A DNA stretch of 64,000 nucleotides from Tropicimonas sp. IMCC6043. Lineage in GTDB: Bacteria > Pseudomonadota > Alphaproteobacteria > Rhodobacterales > Rhodobacteraceae. This document shows positions 53,001-62,553 of the stretch, piece by piece. The first letter of the stretch is position 1. Each line of letters starts with the position of its first letter. The notes under the pieces are model-generated. The model made no database searches. It was not told the origin of the DNA and saw nothing but the letters and a program-made list of their open reading frames with translations. The stretch spans positions 1 through 64,000 of the forward strand of contig NZ_SELO01000011.1 of the NCBI RefSeq assembly GCF_004146235.1, in the 5' to 3' direction. Both the position numbers and the translations under genes were made by a program.

Positions 53001-53960
53001 ATGAACTATCTCGAGTTCGAAAAACCTCTGGCCGAGATCGAAGGCAAGGCCGAGGAACTCCGGGCGATGGCCCGGTCGAACGAGGAGATGGACGTCTCCG
53101 CCGAGGCCGCGGCGCTCGACGCCAAGGCGGCGACGATGCTGAAGGATCTCTACGGCAAGCTTACCCGCTGGCAGAAATGCCAGGTCGCCCGCCATCCGGA
53201 CCGGCCGCATTGCCGCGACTACGTCAAGGCGCTCTTCACTGAATTCACCCCGCTCGCGGGCGACCGCAACTTTGCCGACGATCACGCGGTGATCGGCGGT
53301 ATTGCGCGGTTCGAGGATCGGCCCGTCGTGGTGATCGGCCACGAGAAAGGCAACGACACGCAGAGCCGGCTCGCACATAATTTCGGAATGGCGCGGCCCG
53401 AGGGTTACCGCAAGGCGATCCGGCTGATGGAGCTTGCGGACAGGTTCAACCTGCCGGTGGTCACGCTGGTCGACACGCCGGGCGCCTACCCGGGCAAGGG
53501 CGCCGAAGAACGCGGCCAGTCCGAGGCGATCGCGCGGTCGACCGAGGCGTGCCTGCGCATCGGCGTGCCGCTCGTCTCGGTCATCATCGGCGAGGGCGGG
53601 TCCGGCGGCGCGGTGGCTTTCGCCACGGCCGACAGGCTGGCGATGCTGGAACACTCGATCTACTCGGTGATCTCGCCGGAGGGCTGTGCCTCGATCCTGT
53701 GGAAGGATGCCGAGAAGATGCGCGAAGCGGCCGAGGCGCTCCGTCTCACCGCGCAGGATCTCAAGGAACTCGGTGTCGCCGACAAGGTGATCCTCGAGCC
53801 AGTGGGAGGCGCGCACCGCGACCGGGTAGCGACTGTCGAGCGTGTCGGCGAGGCCGTGTCGGCAATGCTGGGCGAGATCCAGGGCAAGGACCGCGCCACG
53901 CTCATCGCCGACCGCCGGCGGAAATATCTCGAGATGGGCAGCAAGGGCCTCGCTGCCTAG
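53001..53960 (+). CDS. accA: Acetyl-CoA carboxylase carboxyltransferase subunit alpha
   Basis: A 319-residue subunit of the complex that transfers carboxylate from biotin to acetyl-CoA for fatty-acid synthesis. Family motifs include [55 protein letters not shown] and [11 protein letters not shown], with the end [19 protein letters not shown]. Length matches E. coli AccA (319). AccD and biotin subunits are elsewhere. Convergent with and overlapping the thioesterase gene by four bases. Confidence 0.97.
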   Translation: MNYLEFEKPLAEIEGKAEELRAMARSNEEMDVSAEAAALDAKAATMLKDLYGKLTRWQKCQVARHPDRPHCRDYVKALFTEFTPLAGDRNFADDHAVIGGIARFEDRPVVVIGHEKGNDTQSRLAHNFGMARPEGYRKAIRLMELADRFNLPVVTLVDTPGAYPGKGAEERGQSEAIARSTEACLRIGVPLVSVIIGEGGSGGAVAFATADRLAMLEHSIYSVISPEGCASILWKDAEKMREAAEALRLTAQDLKELGVADKVILEPVGGAHRDRVATVERVGEAVSAMLGEIQGKDRATLIADRRRKYLEMGSKGLAA

Positions 53961-54382
53961 ACCGGTATCATCGTTCCCTGGATCTGGGCGACCTTGAGAC
54001 CTCCGGCACGCTCGGCGAAGACCTCTGCGCCGACGACGAAGAGCCGCCGCCCCGGCTTGATGACATGGCCAATGGCGACGAGGCGGGCGCCCTCGGCCGG
54101 GGCGAGCAGGTTGATCTTCATCTCGACCGAGAGCACGTCCGCCTCGACGGGCATCAGGGTGAGCGCAGCATAGCCGGCCGCACTGTCGCCGATCGAAAAG
54201 GTCAGGCCCGCATGGCCATAGCCGTTCTGCTGGCGCGCCCCGGGAAGGATCGGCGCGACGATCTCGACCCGGCCGGGGGTGAGCGCGCCGAGCTCGGCGC
54301 CCAGGGTCCGCATCAGGCTTTGGCGGCCGAAGCTCGTCCGGATCTTCTCCGCGATCGGCTCGGGCAGTTCGCCGGTATCCAT
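53957..54382 (-). CDS. PaaI-family hot-dog thioesterase
   Basis: A 141-residue hot-dog-fold protein. The catalytic helix region appears as [21 protein letters not shown], where PaaI-type enzymes carry [23 protein letters not shown] and [18 protein letters not shown] complete the sheet. It hydrolyses acyl-CoA, substrate unknown. Overlaps the convergent accA stop by four bases and lies 22 bases from pdeM. Confidence 0.85.
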   Translation of the reverse strand: MDTGELPEPIAEKIRTSFGRQSLMRTLGAELGALTPGRVEIVAPILPGARQQNGYGHAGLTFSIGDSAAGYAALTLMPVEADVLSVEMKINLLAPAEGARLVAIGHVIKPGRRLFVVGAEVFAERAGGLKVAQIQGTMIPV

Positions 54383-54404
54383 CCTGGCCTCGCTCCCTAT
54401 CCGA

Positions 54405-55061
54405 TCAGGCCCGGGCCGCCGGCAGAATCACCTGCGTCGGTCCGGTGAGAATGGCCCGTGCTGTCTTCGATACCAGCGCCGCCAGTTCCGGGGCAGTGAT
54501 GCTCATGCCGCCGGTATAGGTGCCGAAGGCCGGCAGGATTAGCCGCGACTCGTCGACGAGGAAACAGCGCCGGCCGACGCCGCCGAGCCGGGCCTTCGGG
54601 TGGTAATGGCCGGAGATCTCGCCGGGGGCGGCCTCTGCTCCGGCGATATGGCGGAACGAGAGCGGCCCGGCGTCGTATTCGGCGAGATGCCGTCCGGCGA
54701 GCGACAGCGGACCGGGGTCGTGGTTGCCGGCAATCCAGATCCAGTCGCGCCCGGCAATCAGACGGGACAGCCAAAGGCGATGCGCCGGATCGAGCGCGGA
54801 CTCGCTCGCGGTGTCGTCGAAGCTGTCGCCAAGGCAAATCACGATGCCGGGCGAGAGCGCCTCGATCTCCGCATCGAGCCGTTCCAGCGTCTCGGCGGTC
54901 TCGTAGGGCGGCAACAGGCTTCCGCCGCGACGCGCCTGCCGCTCCGCCTTGCCCAGATGCAGGTCGGAGACGCAGAGAAGCCGCGCATCGGCCCACCAGA
55001 GCGCGCCGGACGCGCGCGCCTCGAGCGTCGCGCCAGCAAAAGTCAAAGGCATCCCGTTCAT
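54405..55061 (-). CDS. pdeM: Ligase-associated DNA-damage-response endonuclease PdeM
   Basis: A 218-residue calcineurin-like phosphoesterase. Metal motifs are LLCVSDLHLGK, CLGDSFDD, IAGNHDP and SGHYHPK, in family order. The sequence and its place after the Lhr-type helicase identify it as PdeM. A GTG at 55103 coupled to the helicase stop (GTGA) would add 14 residues; ATG55061 fits the domain start (GATLEARASGALWW). The ligase and nuclease genes of the usual four-gene set are not adjacent. Confidence 0.9.
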   Translation of the reverse strand: MNGMPLTFAGATLEARASGALWWADARLLCVSDLHLGKAERQARRGGSLLPPYETAETLERLDAEIEALSPGIVICLGDSFDDTASESALDPAHRLWLSRLIAGRDWIWIAGNHDPGPLSLAGRHLAEYDAGPLSFRHIAGAEAAPGEISGHYHPKARLGGVGRRCFLVDESRLILPAFGTYTGGMSITAPELAALVSKTARAILTGPTQVILPAARA

Positions 55062-55099
55062 GATGTGTTCTTTGCGCTTCGTGCGCCGGATTGCAAGCC

Positions 55100-57508
55100 T
55101 CACATCTTGAGCCCGGCCGCCGCCATCAGCCGCTCGGCCTCCGCAGCGACGAGCCGCTCGCGGCCCTCGCCGAGAACCGGCACCTTGCCGACCTCGAGCA
55201 GCAGCGGCGCGGCGAAAGGAGAGACGCGGTCGAGCCGGACATGGTCGATCCGCCCGCTGACCCGGTCGAGCATTTCCTCGATGCGGCCGAAATCGACAAG
55301 CCCGCGCAACGCCTCCTCTCGGGTGATCTCCATGAGCAGGTGGTCAGGGTCGTATTTCAGCAGCGTGTCGTACAGGATGTCGGAGGAAAATGTTGCCTGC
55401 CGCCCGTTTTTGCGTGCGCCGATAGTGTTGCGCTCGATCAGCCCGGCGATCGTGGCCGAGGCGCGGAAGGTGCGTTTCATCACCGCGTTGGATGCCAGCC
55501 AGCCCGCGAGCCCGTCGCGAAGGCCGCCGCGGTCGAAGAGCGGCGTGGCGTCCCGGAGCGGTTCGAGGCCCCAGATCAGCGTCGCATAGTCGGTCGAGAC
55601 AAAGCCGAGCGGTGCAAGGCCGGCCGTCTCCATGCGGCGGGTGAGCAGCAGGCCGAGAGTCTGCTGGGCGTTGCGGCCGGCGAAGCCGTAGACGCAGACA
55701 TGTGCGCGCCCGTCGAAAGGAAAGCTCTCGACCAGCAGCCGGTCGCGTTCCGGGAGGCGGGAAACGTCGCGCTGAAGGCGCAGCCAGTCGCGCGTGTGAT
55801 CGGGCAGGTCTGGCCAGTCCTCCTGCCGGAGCATCTCCAGGATGCGGTCCATGAGCTTGGTCGTGGCGGCGAACTTCGTGCCGTTGAAAACGGCGACCTT
55901 CGGGCGATCGGCGGCGTGGCGGGTGACTTCGACGGTCATCTCGCGCAACCCCTCGTAACGGACGATCTGGCCGCCGATAAGGAAACTGTCGCCGGGCGTG
56001 AGCGAGGCGGCAAAGCCCTCCTCGACCTCGCCGAGCGGTTTGCCGCCGCGGCCCTTCATGCGGACCTTGAGCGTGTCCGTGTCCTGGATCGTGCCGATGT
56101 TCATGCGGATCCGCTGCGCCGCCCGCGGATCGCGGAGCTGCCAGAGGCCGTCGGGGCGTTGCTTCAGGCGCTGCCAGCGGTCGTAGGCCCGGAACGCATA
56201 TCCGCCCGTGGCGCAAAACTCGAGACATGCGTCGAAATCCGCGCGGGCGAGATCGGCGAAAGCGCCGGCGCTTGTCATCTCGGCGAAGAGGGAGTCGGCG
56301 GAGAAGGGGCCGGCGCAGGCGGCGATCAGGATATGCTGGCAAAGCACGTCGCGCGGGCCGGGGCCGCGGGGAGCACCGTCGAGGTCGCGCGCGCGCACCG
56401 CGTCGAGCGCGGCCTGGCATTCGATGATCTCGAAGCGGTTGGCCGGCACCAGCAGCGCCTTGGACGGCGCGTTGTAGCGGTGGTTGGCCCGCCCGATCCG
56501 CTGGACCAGACGCTTGACGTTCTTCGGCCCGCCGACCTGGATGACGAGATCCACGTCGCCCCAGTCGATGCCGAGATCGAGCGAACCGGTGCAGACGATG
56601 GCACGCAACTCGCCCGCAACCATCGCCGCCTCGACCCGCTCGCGCTGCTCGCGGGAGAGCGAGCCGTGGTGGATGCCAATCGGCAGCCCCTCGTCATTGG
56701 CCAGCCACAGGTGGTGGAAGAAGATTTCGGCCTGGGCGCGGGTGTTATGGAAAATGAGCGTCGTGCGGTGCTTTCGGACCTCGCAGAGCACCGCCGGGAT
56801 CGCGTATCGGCCACCGCCGCCGGACCAGGGCGGCGGTTCCTCCGTCTCGAGCATCCGGATATCCGGGGCGGGGCCGGGATCGGCCTCGAGGATCTCGACC
56901 GGGTCGGGGTGGCGGGCCATGAGACGGCCGATGGCGGGCGGGTCGTCGACGGTGGCCGAAAGGCCGACGCGGCGGAGGCCGGGGGCGAGGGTCTCGAGCC
57001 GGGCGAGGGCGAGCATGAGCTGGTCGCCCCGCTTGCTCTCGGCCAGCGCGTGGATCTCGTCGATGATGACGCGGGAAAGGCCGGCAAAGATGCGAGGGGC
57101 GTCTTCATAGGAGGTAAGAAGAGCGAGGGATTCCGGCGTGGTCAGCAGGATCTGCGGCGGATCGGCGCGCTGACGGCGCTTGGAGGTGTAGGACGTGTCG
57201 CCGGTGCGGTCCTCGATGCGGATCGGCAGGGCCATCTCGGCGACGGGGGTGGCGAGGTTGCGACGGATGTCTGCGGCCAGCGCCTTGAGAGGGGAGATGT
57301 AGAGTGTGTGGAGGCCCGTCCGCGTGCCATCGGCGAGCTCGACGAGGCTGGGAAGGAAGCCCGCGAGAGTCTTGCCGCCGCCGGTGGGCGCGGTGAGCAG
57401 CAGCGCGGGCGCGGCGGCGCGGTCGAGCATCGCCTGCTGATGCGGATGGAGGTCCCAGCCACGGGTGGCGAACCAGTCTTGAAAAGCGGGAGGGAGGGGC
57501 GCAGACAT
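55100..57508 (-). CDS. Lhr-type ligase-associated DNA-damage-response DEXH helicase
   Basis: An 802-residue superfamily 2 helicase. Motif I is TAPTGGGKT, motif II IDEIHA preceded by RVIIDEIHALAES, motif III LSATVDD and motif VI QRIGRANHRYN. The C-terminal half is the Lhr core region (DPDHLLMEITREEALRGLVDF; ERDRLLVESFPFDGRAHVCVY). It translocates 3' to 5' on single-stranded DNA and partners PdeM in DNA repair. Coupled to pdeM by overlap. Confidence 0.94.
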   Translation of the reverse strand: MSAPLPPAFQDWFATRGWDLHPHQQAMLDRAAAPALLLTAPTGGGKTLAGFLPSLVELADGTRTGLHTLYISPLKALAADIRRNLATPVAEMALPIRIEDRTGDTSYTSKRRQRADPPQILLTTPESLALLTSYEDAPRIFAGLSRVIIDEIHALAESKRGDQLMLALARLETLAPGLRRVGLSATVDDPPAIGRLMARHPDPVEILEADPGPAPDIRMLETEEPPPWSGGGGRYAIPAVLCEVRKHRTTLIFHNTRAQAEIFFHHLWLANDEGLPIGIHHGSLSREQRERVEAAMVAGELRAIVCTGSLDLGIDWGDVDLVIQVGGPKNVKRLVQRIGRANHRYNAPSKALLVPANRFEIIECQAALDAVRARDLDGAPRGPGPRDVLCQHILIAACAGPFSADSLFAEMTSAGAFADLARADFDACLEFCATGGYAFRAYDRWQRLKQRPDGLWQLRDPRAAQRIRMNIGTIQDTDTLKVRMKGRGGKPLGEVEEGFAASLTPGDSFLIGGQIVRYEGLREMTVEVTRHAADRPKVAVFNGTKFAATTKLMDRILEMLRQEDWPDLPDHTRDWLRLQRDVSRLPERDRLLVESFPFDGRAHVCVYGFAGRNAQQTLGLLLTRRMETAGLAPLGFVSTDYATLIWGLEPLRDATPLFDRGGLRDGLAGWLASNAVMKRTFRASATIAGLIERNTIGARKNGRQATFSSDILYDTLLKYDPDHLLMEITREEALRGLVDFGRIEEMLDRVSGRIDHVRLDRVSPFAAPLLLEVGKVPVLGEGRERLVAAEAERLMAAAGLKM

Positions 57509-57626
57509 GCGGCGAGTCTAGCGCTGGGCGGAGGGGGCAACCAGAGCGATGGGCGCCGCATGGACAACCGCGCTGCGCCATTCGGGTCGCGACATTGGGG
57601 GCCCGGGCGCAGGTGGAGGCGTGGGG

Positions 57627-57821
57627 CTATCTGAGAATGCCGCTGGCTGCGTTGCCGATGCCCTTGATGGCGCTTCCGGAGGATTTGGCATAGCTCTTGA
57701 TGCCCCCGCCGCCCTTCGCGCCGAAACCGCTGCCGCCAAGATTTCCCGATATCCCGCCTGACATACCCAGGAAAAAGAGCCCCCCGATCACGATCATCCC
57801 ACCGATCAGCAGTTTGTTCAT
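57627..57821 (-). CDS. Small membrane protein, unrecognised
   Basis: A 64-residue protein with one hydrophobic helix (LLIGGMIVIGGLFFLGM) followed by a glycine/serine-rich tail (GNLGGSGFGAKGGGGIKS) and a basic end. I do not recognise a family. Coding is supported by the membrane-like N-terminus and by placement in an otherwise empty gap; the ribosome-binding site is weak (GGAC). It could be an exported or secretion-coupled small protein. Confidence 0.45.
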   Translation of the reverse strand: MNKLLIGGMIVIGGLFFLGMSGGISGNLGGSGFGAKGGGGIKSYAKSSGSAIKGIGNAASGILR

Positions 57822-57905
57822 ATCCGATGTCCCGCCTGGTCGTTTTGGTTAACGTGACGGGGAAATGTGGCGATTCTCGGGGTGAAATCGGACTTTCCGG
57901 CCGAT

Positions 57906-57931
57906 ACGTGACGGCGCCGGCCCCGTCACGT
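57906..57931. terminator. Hairpin in the 57822-58030 gap
   Basis: ACGTGACGG at 57906-57914 pairs perfectly with CCGTCACGT at 57923-57931 around an 8-base loop. It lies beyond the end of the dehydrogenase gene that stops at 58031 and could terminate its transcript. No T-run follows. Confidence 0.4.
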
Positions 57932-58030
57932 GCGCGCGATCGGGCCCGCTCCGTGTGGCGTGAGCGGCGCGAGCAGCGGGCGCCGGACGGTGGCGCGGCC
58001 TGGCCGGACCTCCTGCACCTGCCTGGCTCT

Positions 58031-58849
58031 TTAGCTGGCTTGGCGCGGCTTCAAGCCTCGAATCACCCGGCGAACCTCTTCCGGAAGCGCCGTCTCCGAT
58101 CCCTCTGGCGCGGCGTCGAGCGCGGCGCTCACGTCCTTGACGAGGATGCCGATGGAATTGTCTTCCGAGAACCCGTCGCGGGCGAATTCGATGCTGTCCA
58201 TGCCGGAAGCGAGCCAGTTTTGGCCCGAGGAGGTCTCGATGAGGGCGAGCAGGCGGCGCTCGTCGAGGCCGGCCGCGTCTGCCCAGTCGAGAACGAGGCG
58301 GGTCATCGCGGTGTGGGAGGCTGCGAGCAGGTTGTTGAGGACCTTGGATTGCGACCCGGCACCGAACGGACCCATCCGGTGAAAATGCGCACCCATGGCG
58401 GAAAAGAGCGGCTGGAGGCGGTCGAGCTCTGCCGCCTCGCCGCCGAGCATGAAGCTGAGGCGGCGTTCCTGCGCGGCTATGCGGGCGCCGGACATCGGCG
58501 CGTCGCTGAGGCGGATATGGGACGGGAGGCGGTCGGCAAGGGCGCGAACGTAGCGCGGCGAGAGGGTCGAGGAGACGACGAGGCTGTGCAGATCGCGGGC
58601 ACGCCGGGCGAGGTCGCCACGACCGAAGAGGACATCGTCGGTCTGGTCGGAATCCCGGACCACGGTGATGAGAACACGGAGCCCGTCAGCGAAGCGGACG
58701 GGATCGTCGGTGACCGGTACATCATCGGCGAGGTGGCCAGCCGCGATATCGTAGCCCTGAGCGTCGAATCCGGCCGCGACCAGCGCGGCCAGCATCGGGC
58801 CGCCCATGCGACCGCATCCTGCCACGCCAATCCTGCCGATGTCGCTCAA
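58031..58849 (-). CDS. NAD(P)-dependent 3-hydroxyisobutyrate-dehydrogenase-like enzyme
   Basis: A 272-residue beta-hydroxyacid dehydrogenase. The Rossmann motif is GVAGCGRMGGPMLAAL, the substrate loop is DAPMSGARIAAQERRLSFMLGG and the catalytic lysine is in GSQSKVLNNLLAASH. It oxidises a 3-hydroxy acid or reduces a semialdehyde; substrate unknown. Overlaps the AAA+ gene by four bases, so the two are co-transcribed although functionally unlike. Confidence 0.9.
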   Translation of the reverse strand: MSDIGRIGVAGCGRMGGPMLAALVAAGFDAQGYDIAAGHLADDVPVTDDPVRFADGLRVLITVVRDSDQTDDVLFGRGDLARRARDLHSLVVSSTLSPRYVRALADRLPSHIRLSDAPMSGARIAAQERRLSFMLGGEAAELDRLQPLFSAMGAHFHRMGPFGAGSQSKVLNNLLAASHTAMTRLVLDWADAAGLDERRLLALIETSSGQNWLASGMDSIEFARDGFSEDNSIGILVKDVSAALDAAPEGSETALPEEVRRVIRGLKPRQAS

Positions 58850-60156
58850 TGCTCGATATGCTCCTCCTTCACGAACATATTCTCCCAGGCGCGATCGATC
58901 AATTCCGGTGTCATCTGGTTCGGGATGCCCTCGAAGCGGCAGATCGAGATCATCTGGTCGATCAGGAAGATCGGCTGGTAGTTGGCATAGACGTTGTCGA
59001 TGGTCGGATATTTGTTCTTCAGCAGGTGGATCAGCGTGTCCTGGTCGAGCGGCATCTTTCGCTTCTTGGCGACCATGGCGAAGATCTTGAGGAAATCCTC
59101 CTGCTCGGGACCGTCGATCTTGATCTTGAAGAAGATCCGGCGGAGCGCGGCCTTGTCGAAGATCTCGTTGGGGTGGAAGTTGGTCGAGAAGATCACCAGC
59201 GTGTCGAATGGCACTTCGAATTTCTCGCCCGATTGCAGGGCGAGGATATCCTTGCCCTCCTCCAGCGGGAGGATCCAGCGGTTGATCAGCGCCTGCGGTG
59301 GATCGGCCTGACGGCCGAGGTCGTCGACGATGAAGATACCCCCGGTCGACTTGAGCTGCATGGAAGCCTGGTACGTGCGCGCGGTCGGGTTGTAGACGAG
59401 GTCCAGCATGGAGAGCGACAATTCGCCACCGGTCACCACGGTCGGCCGCTCGCAGCGGACATAGCGGGTGTCGAAGCGGTTTCCGGTGCGGCGCAGCGAA
59501 TTGGGGTCGTCCACCTGTTCCTCGGCGGCGGAGTGGACGATCGGGTCATAGACGGTGATGACCTGGCCAGCATATTCGACGGCGCGCGGGACATAGATCT
59601 TGTCACCCATCGCGTCGCGGATGCCGTTGGAAATAGAGGATTTGCCGTTGCCCGGGGGACCATACATCAGGATCGATCGCCCGGCCGAGACCGCAGGGCC
59701 GAGCTGGTCCAGCAACGCCCTCGGCAGGACAAGATGGCCCATGGCGGCCGTGAGTTGATCGCGGGTGATCTGGATGTTGCGGATAGACTGGCGTTTGACC
59801 TGTTCGCCGTAGACTTCGAGCGGCACCGGCATGGCGCCGAAATATTCCGACTGGCTGAGCGCGTCGAGGGCGCGTGCCTTGCCGGCGTCGGTGAGCTGGT
59901 AGCCCATTTCGCCGCCGGAATTGGCCAGCAGCGTGCCGGTCGCCTCGAGGAGCTTCTGGCTCCGGGCGAGGTCGACCAGTTCCTGGGTCACCGGGACCGG
60001 CAGGCAGATCGCGCGGGACAGGTCGGACACCAGGTCGAGATTCTTGCGGAACATGGTCTTGAGCAGGATATCCCGCATCATCACCATCGGCAGCTGCATC
60101 TCCTCGAGCCGCCGCGGCGCCGGCGGTGCCATAACATTCCCGACTTCCATGTTCAT
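58846..60156 (-). CDS. AAA+ ATPase (MoxR/RuvB-like, Rhodobacterales Tad-locus neighbour)
   Basis: A 436-residue cytoplasmic ATPase. An N-terminal winged-helix-like region (about 30-100: VPVTQELVDLARSQKLLEAT) precedes the AAA+ core with Walker A GPPGNGKSS at 166-174, Walker B GIFIVDDL at 273-280, sensor VIFSTNFHP and an arginine finger in FDKAALRRIFFKIKI. Function is not established. I have an impression that such ATPases sit near Tad pilus genes in this order. Start ATG60156 has only GAG upstream; ATG60150 is the alternative. Confidence 0.85.
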   Translation of the reverse strand: MNMEVGNVMAPPAPRRLEEMQLPMVMMRDILLKTMFRKNLDLVSDLSRAICLPVPVTQELVDLARSQKLLEATGTLLANSGGEMGYQLTDAGKARALDALSQSEYFGAMPVPLEVYGEQVKRQSIRNIQITRDQLTAAMGHLVLPRALLDQLGPAVSAGRSILMYGPPGNGKSSISNGIRDAMGDKIYVPRAVEYAGQVITVYDPIVHSAAEEQVDDPNSLRRTGNRFDTRYVRCERPTVVTGGELSLSMLDLVYNPTARTYQASMQLKSTGGIFIVDDLGRQADPPQALINRWILPLEEGKDILALQSGEKFEVPFDTLVIFSTNFHPNEIFDKAALRRIFFKIKIDGPEQEDFLKIFAMVAKKRKMPLDQDTLIHLLKNKYPTIDNVYANYQPIFLIDQMISICRFEGIPNQMTPELIDRAWENMFVKEEHIEH

Positions 60157-60302
60157 CGCGTCACCCGCTCGTCGTTGCCATCCGAAGGTGCCGAAACTCT
60201 TGCTGTTTTCGTCAAGGATTCGACATGAATGCCTGCGACATCGCAGACAGTCGGGAAGGTGCCGCGCCATTGTGGCCAAAAATTGGAGAAACGAGAGCAG
60301 CT

Positions 60303-61922
60303 ATGCAGCGACGGGGTCAAATCGCCTTTGGAGGCTTCCTAATCGTCGTCTGGGCGGGGCTGAGCTGGGTGCTTCTGGCCAAGGGCGGGCTCTATATCGC
60401 CAAGCACGAAGGCGACACGATGCACCTGATCGACATGGTGCTCCGACAGGCGGACGGCGAATGGGCGCATCTCGACTACATGTCGCCCATCGGGTTTCTC
60501 GCCACCGCGCCGATCGCGCTTTTCGTGGAGCTGGGATTCGGTGTCGGCATGGCGATCCTCGCCGCGCAGGCGCTGGTCGGCGGCCTGCTGCTGCTGCCGA
60601 TCTTCTGGGTCGGGATCTCGCGCCTTAAGACAGCCTGGGCAATGGTCTTCGGCGCGCTCTGCCTAGTGCTCTGCATGGCGCTGGTGCACGGCGAGGCGCA
60701 GCCTTCGATCTCTGTCTCGATGCACTACAATCGCTGGGCCTGGGCGCTGGCCTTCCTCGCCATCAGCATCGCGATCCTGCCGCCAGTGCAGCGGGAGAAC
60801 CGGACTCTCGACGGCTTGATCCTCGGGCTTGCCGTCGCCGGGATGGCTCTGATCAAGGTGACCTATGTCGCCGCCTTCCTGCCCGGCGTGTTGCTGGCGC
60901 TTGTGCTGCGCCGCCAATTCCGCGCAATGCGCGTTGCGGTGCTGGCAGGGCTTGCCGTTGCGGTGCTGGTCACGCTCTTCGCCGGTCCGGCGTTCTGGTT
61001 TGCCTATCTCGGCGATGTGCTGACCGTCACAGGTTCCGAGACGCGGCCACAGCCGGGGCTCAGCCTCAACGGCGTGATCGCTGCGCCGGCCTATCTCGGC
61101 GGCTCCATCGCCGCGCTCGTCGCCGTGGTGCTGTTGCGGCAGGCCGGGCGAGCGACCGAAGGGCTTATCCTGCTGGTCCTTGTGCCGGGCTTCTTCTTTG
61201 TCACCTACCAGAATTTCGGCAACGATCCGCAATGGCTCTACCTGCTGGGCGTCCTGCTCTTCGCGCTCCGCCCCGCGCCGGGAACAACCAACGCCCATGG
61301 CTGGGACATGCGGCAGGCGCTGGCTCTGGCGGGCTGTGCGATCTTCATGCTGGGCCTGCCATCGGCGATCAACCTCGCCTTCAGCCCGTTCCGGCACCTG
61401 GCGTCGTCGGAGGACGAGTTCGTACCGATGTTCGCCCGGTCCGAGCAGCATGGCGACATCTTCGCCATGCCCGCGCGCAACGCCACACCGACGGGAACGA
61501 TCAAGCTGCCGGTGCTCGTCGAGGCCGCCCGCGCCGGCGAGAGCGAGGAAGATGACGGGCCGACGCTTCTCCTCGGCGAGGAGTTGCCCGAATGCGGCCT
61601 CGCGGGAGGGACGGTGACGGTCTATGACGGGATCGTGCGTGATCTGGAGACGAGCGGTTTCGCTGGAATCACGCCGCTCGGGGCCGACCTGCTGGCGAGC
61701 TACTGGCTCTTCGGGGATCTCGGTCGGCTCGAGGGCGGCGCGCCCTGGCGCTATGCCGGCCTGCCGGGGGTCGAGAGCGCGAGCCACCTCCTCGTGCCGC
61801 TCTGCCCGCTCGACCGCAAGGCACGTAAGAGCATGATCGAGGCGATGGCGGCGGGGGGATACGGGCTCAAGGAGGTCCACCGCAACGAGGTCTACGTGCT
61901 GCTGGAGATCGAGGCGCCCTGA
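60303..61922 (+). CDS. Multi-spanning membrane protein, GT-C glycosyltransferase-like
   Basis: A 539-residue protein with about ten hydrophobic segments up to residue about 370 and a soluble C-terminal domain of about 160 residues. The first external loop after helix 1 contains acidic and polar residues (IAKHEGDTMHLIDMVLRQ), the layout of GT-C lipid-linked-sugar transferases. I cannot name a family or donor. ATG60303 follows GAGAG closely; the frame extends upstream to 60225 without a better site. Divergent from the AAA+ gene. Confidence 0.7.
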   Translation: MQRRGQIAFGGFLIVVWAGLSWVLLAKGGLYIAKHEGDTMHLIDMVLRQADGEWAHLDYMSPIGFLATAPIALFVELGFGVGMAILAAQALVGGLLLLPIFWVGISRLKTAWAMVFGALCLVLCMALVHGEAQPSISVSMHYNRWAWALAFLAISIAILPPVQRENRTLDGLILGLAVAGMALIKVTYVAAFLPGVLLALVLRRQFRAMRVAVLAGLAVAVLVTLFAGPAFWFAYLGDVLTVTGSETRPQPGLSLNGVIAAPAYLGGSIAALVAVVLLRQAGRATEGLILLVLVPGFFFVTYQNFGNDPQWLYLLGVLLFALRPAPGTTNAHGWDMRQALALAGCAIFMLGLPSAINLAFSPFRHLASSEDEFVPMFARSEQHGDIFAMPARNATPTGTIKLPVLVEAARAGESEEDDGPTLLLGEELPECGLAGGTVTVYDGIVRDLETSGFAGITPLGADLLASYWLFGDLGRLEGGAPWRYAGLPGVESASHLLVPLCPLDRKARKSMIEAMAAGGYGLKEVHRNEVYVLLEIEAP

Positions 61923-62018
61923 ACGGGAGAAATCGCCGCGGGGGAATTCAACCCTTTGGCGTCCGCAGGGGGCTGTAGGCCGATGTTCTGTCGTCGCGGC
62001 ACGCCCTCCCGGACATCG

Positions 62019-62546
62019 TCACGACCCGTAAATCGCTCCGAGCAAAAGATAGGTGATAAGCAGCCAGCCAAGAACCGTGCCCTTCGGGAATGTGCTCTTC
62101 AGCCAGGACTCCGCACCCTCCTGCCGCTTCCAGCTCTCCCATTCGCCGGCGATCTTCCAACTCGCCGGGATCGCCAGCGCGATCCGGTGGACCGCCACCG
62201 CGGCCAGCGCCACGGCGATGTAGAGTCGCAGGAACAGCGGCGCGTCGGCGCGGGTGAAGAAGGGGGCCATCACGGCGATGAACTTGGCATCTCCCGCCCC
62301 CATTGCGCCGGCATACCAGAGCAGGAAACCCGCCAGTAGCAGGATGACGAAGTTCATCCATTGCGAGAGGTAGAGATCGAAGGGAAGCGCGATCGGCCCG
62401 ACGAGCGCGTAGGTCGCGAAGAGCGCGGCGACCGCGGCGTTGGGGATCTTCATCCGGGTCAGGTCGGTCCAGATCACGTAGAGACAGATCGGCGCGGCGA
62501 AGGGGAGGAACCAGAGCGCCGCGCCGGCGGGGATTGCCAGAGTCAT
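62019..62546 (-). CDS. Prepilin peptidase (TadV/CpaA type)
   Basis: A 175-residue A24-family aspartic membrane peptidase that processes Flp prepilins. The two catalytic aspartates are Asp28 (WTDLTRMKIPN) and Asp86 (GAGDAKF). It lies seven bases after a TPR lipoprotein gene in the Tad-like block. Slightly longer than CpaA because of an extra C-terminal segment. Confidence 0.92.
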   Translation of the reverse strand: MTLAIPAGAALWFLPFAAPICLYVIWTDLTRMKIPNAAVAALFATYALVGPIALPFDLYLSQWMNFVILLLAGFLLWYAGAMGAGDAKFIAVMAPFFTRADAPLFLRLYIAVALAAVAVHRIALAIPASWKIAGEWESWKRQEGAESWLKSTFPKGTVLGWLLITYLLLGAIYGS

Positions 62547-62553
62547 TCCCCGG

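Noticed and set aside
55091-57634. 847-residue open frame opposite the helicase gene
   Set aside because: Low-complexity charged translation with no domain; an antisense shadow common in GC-rich DNA.
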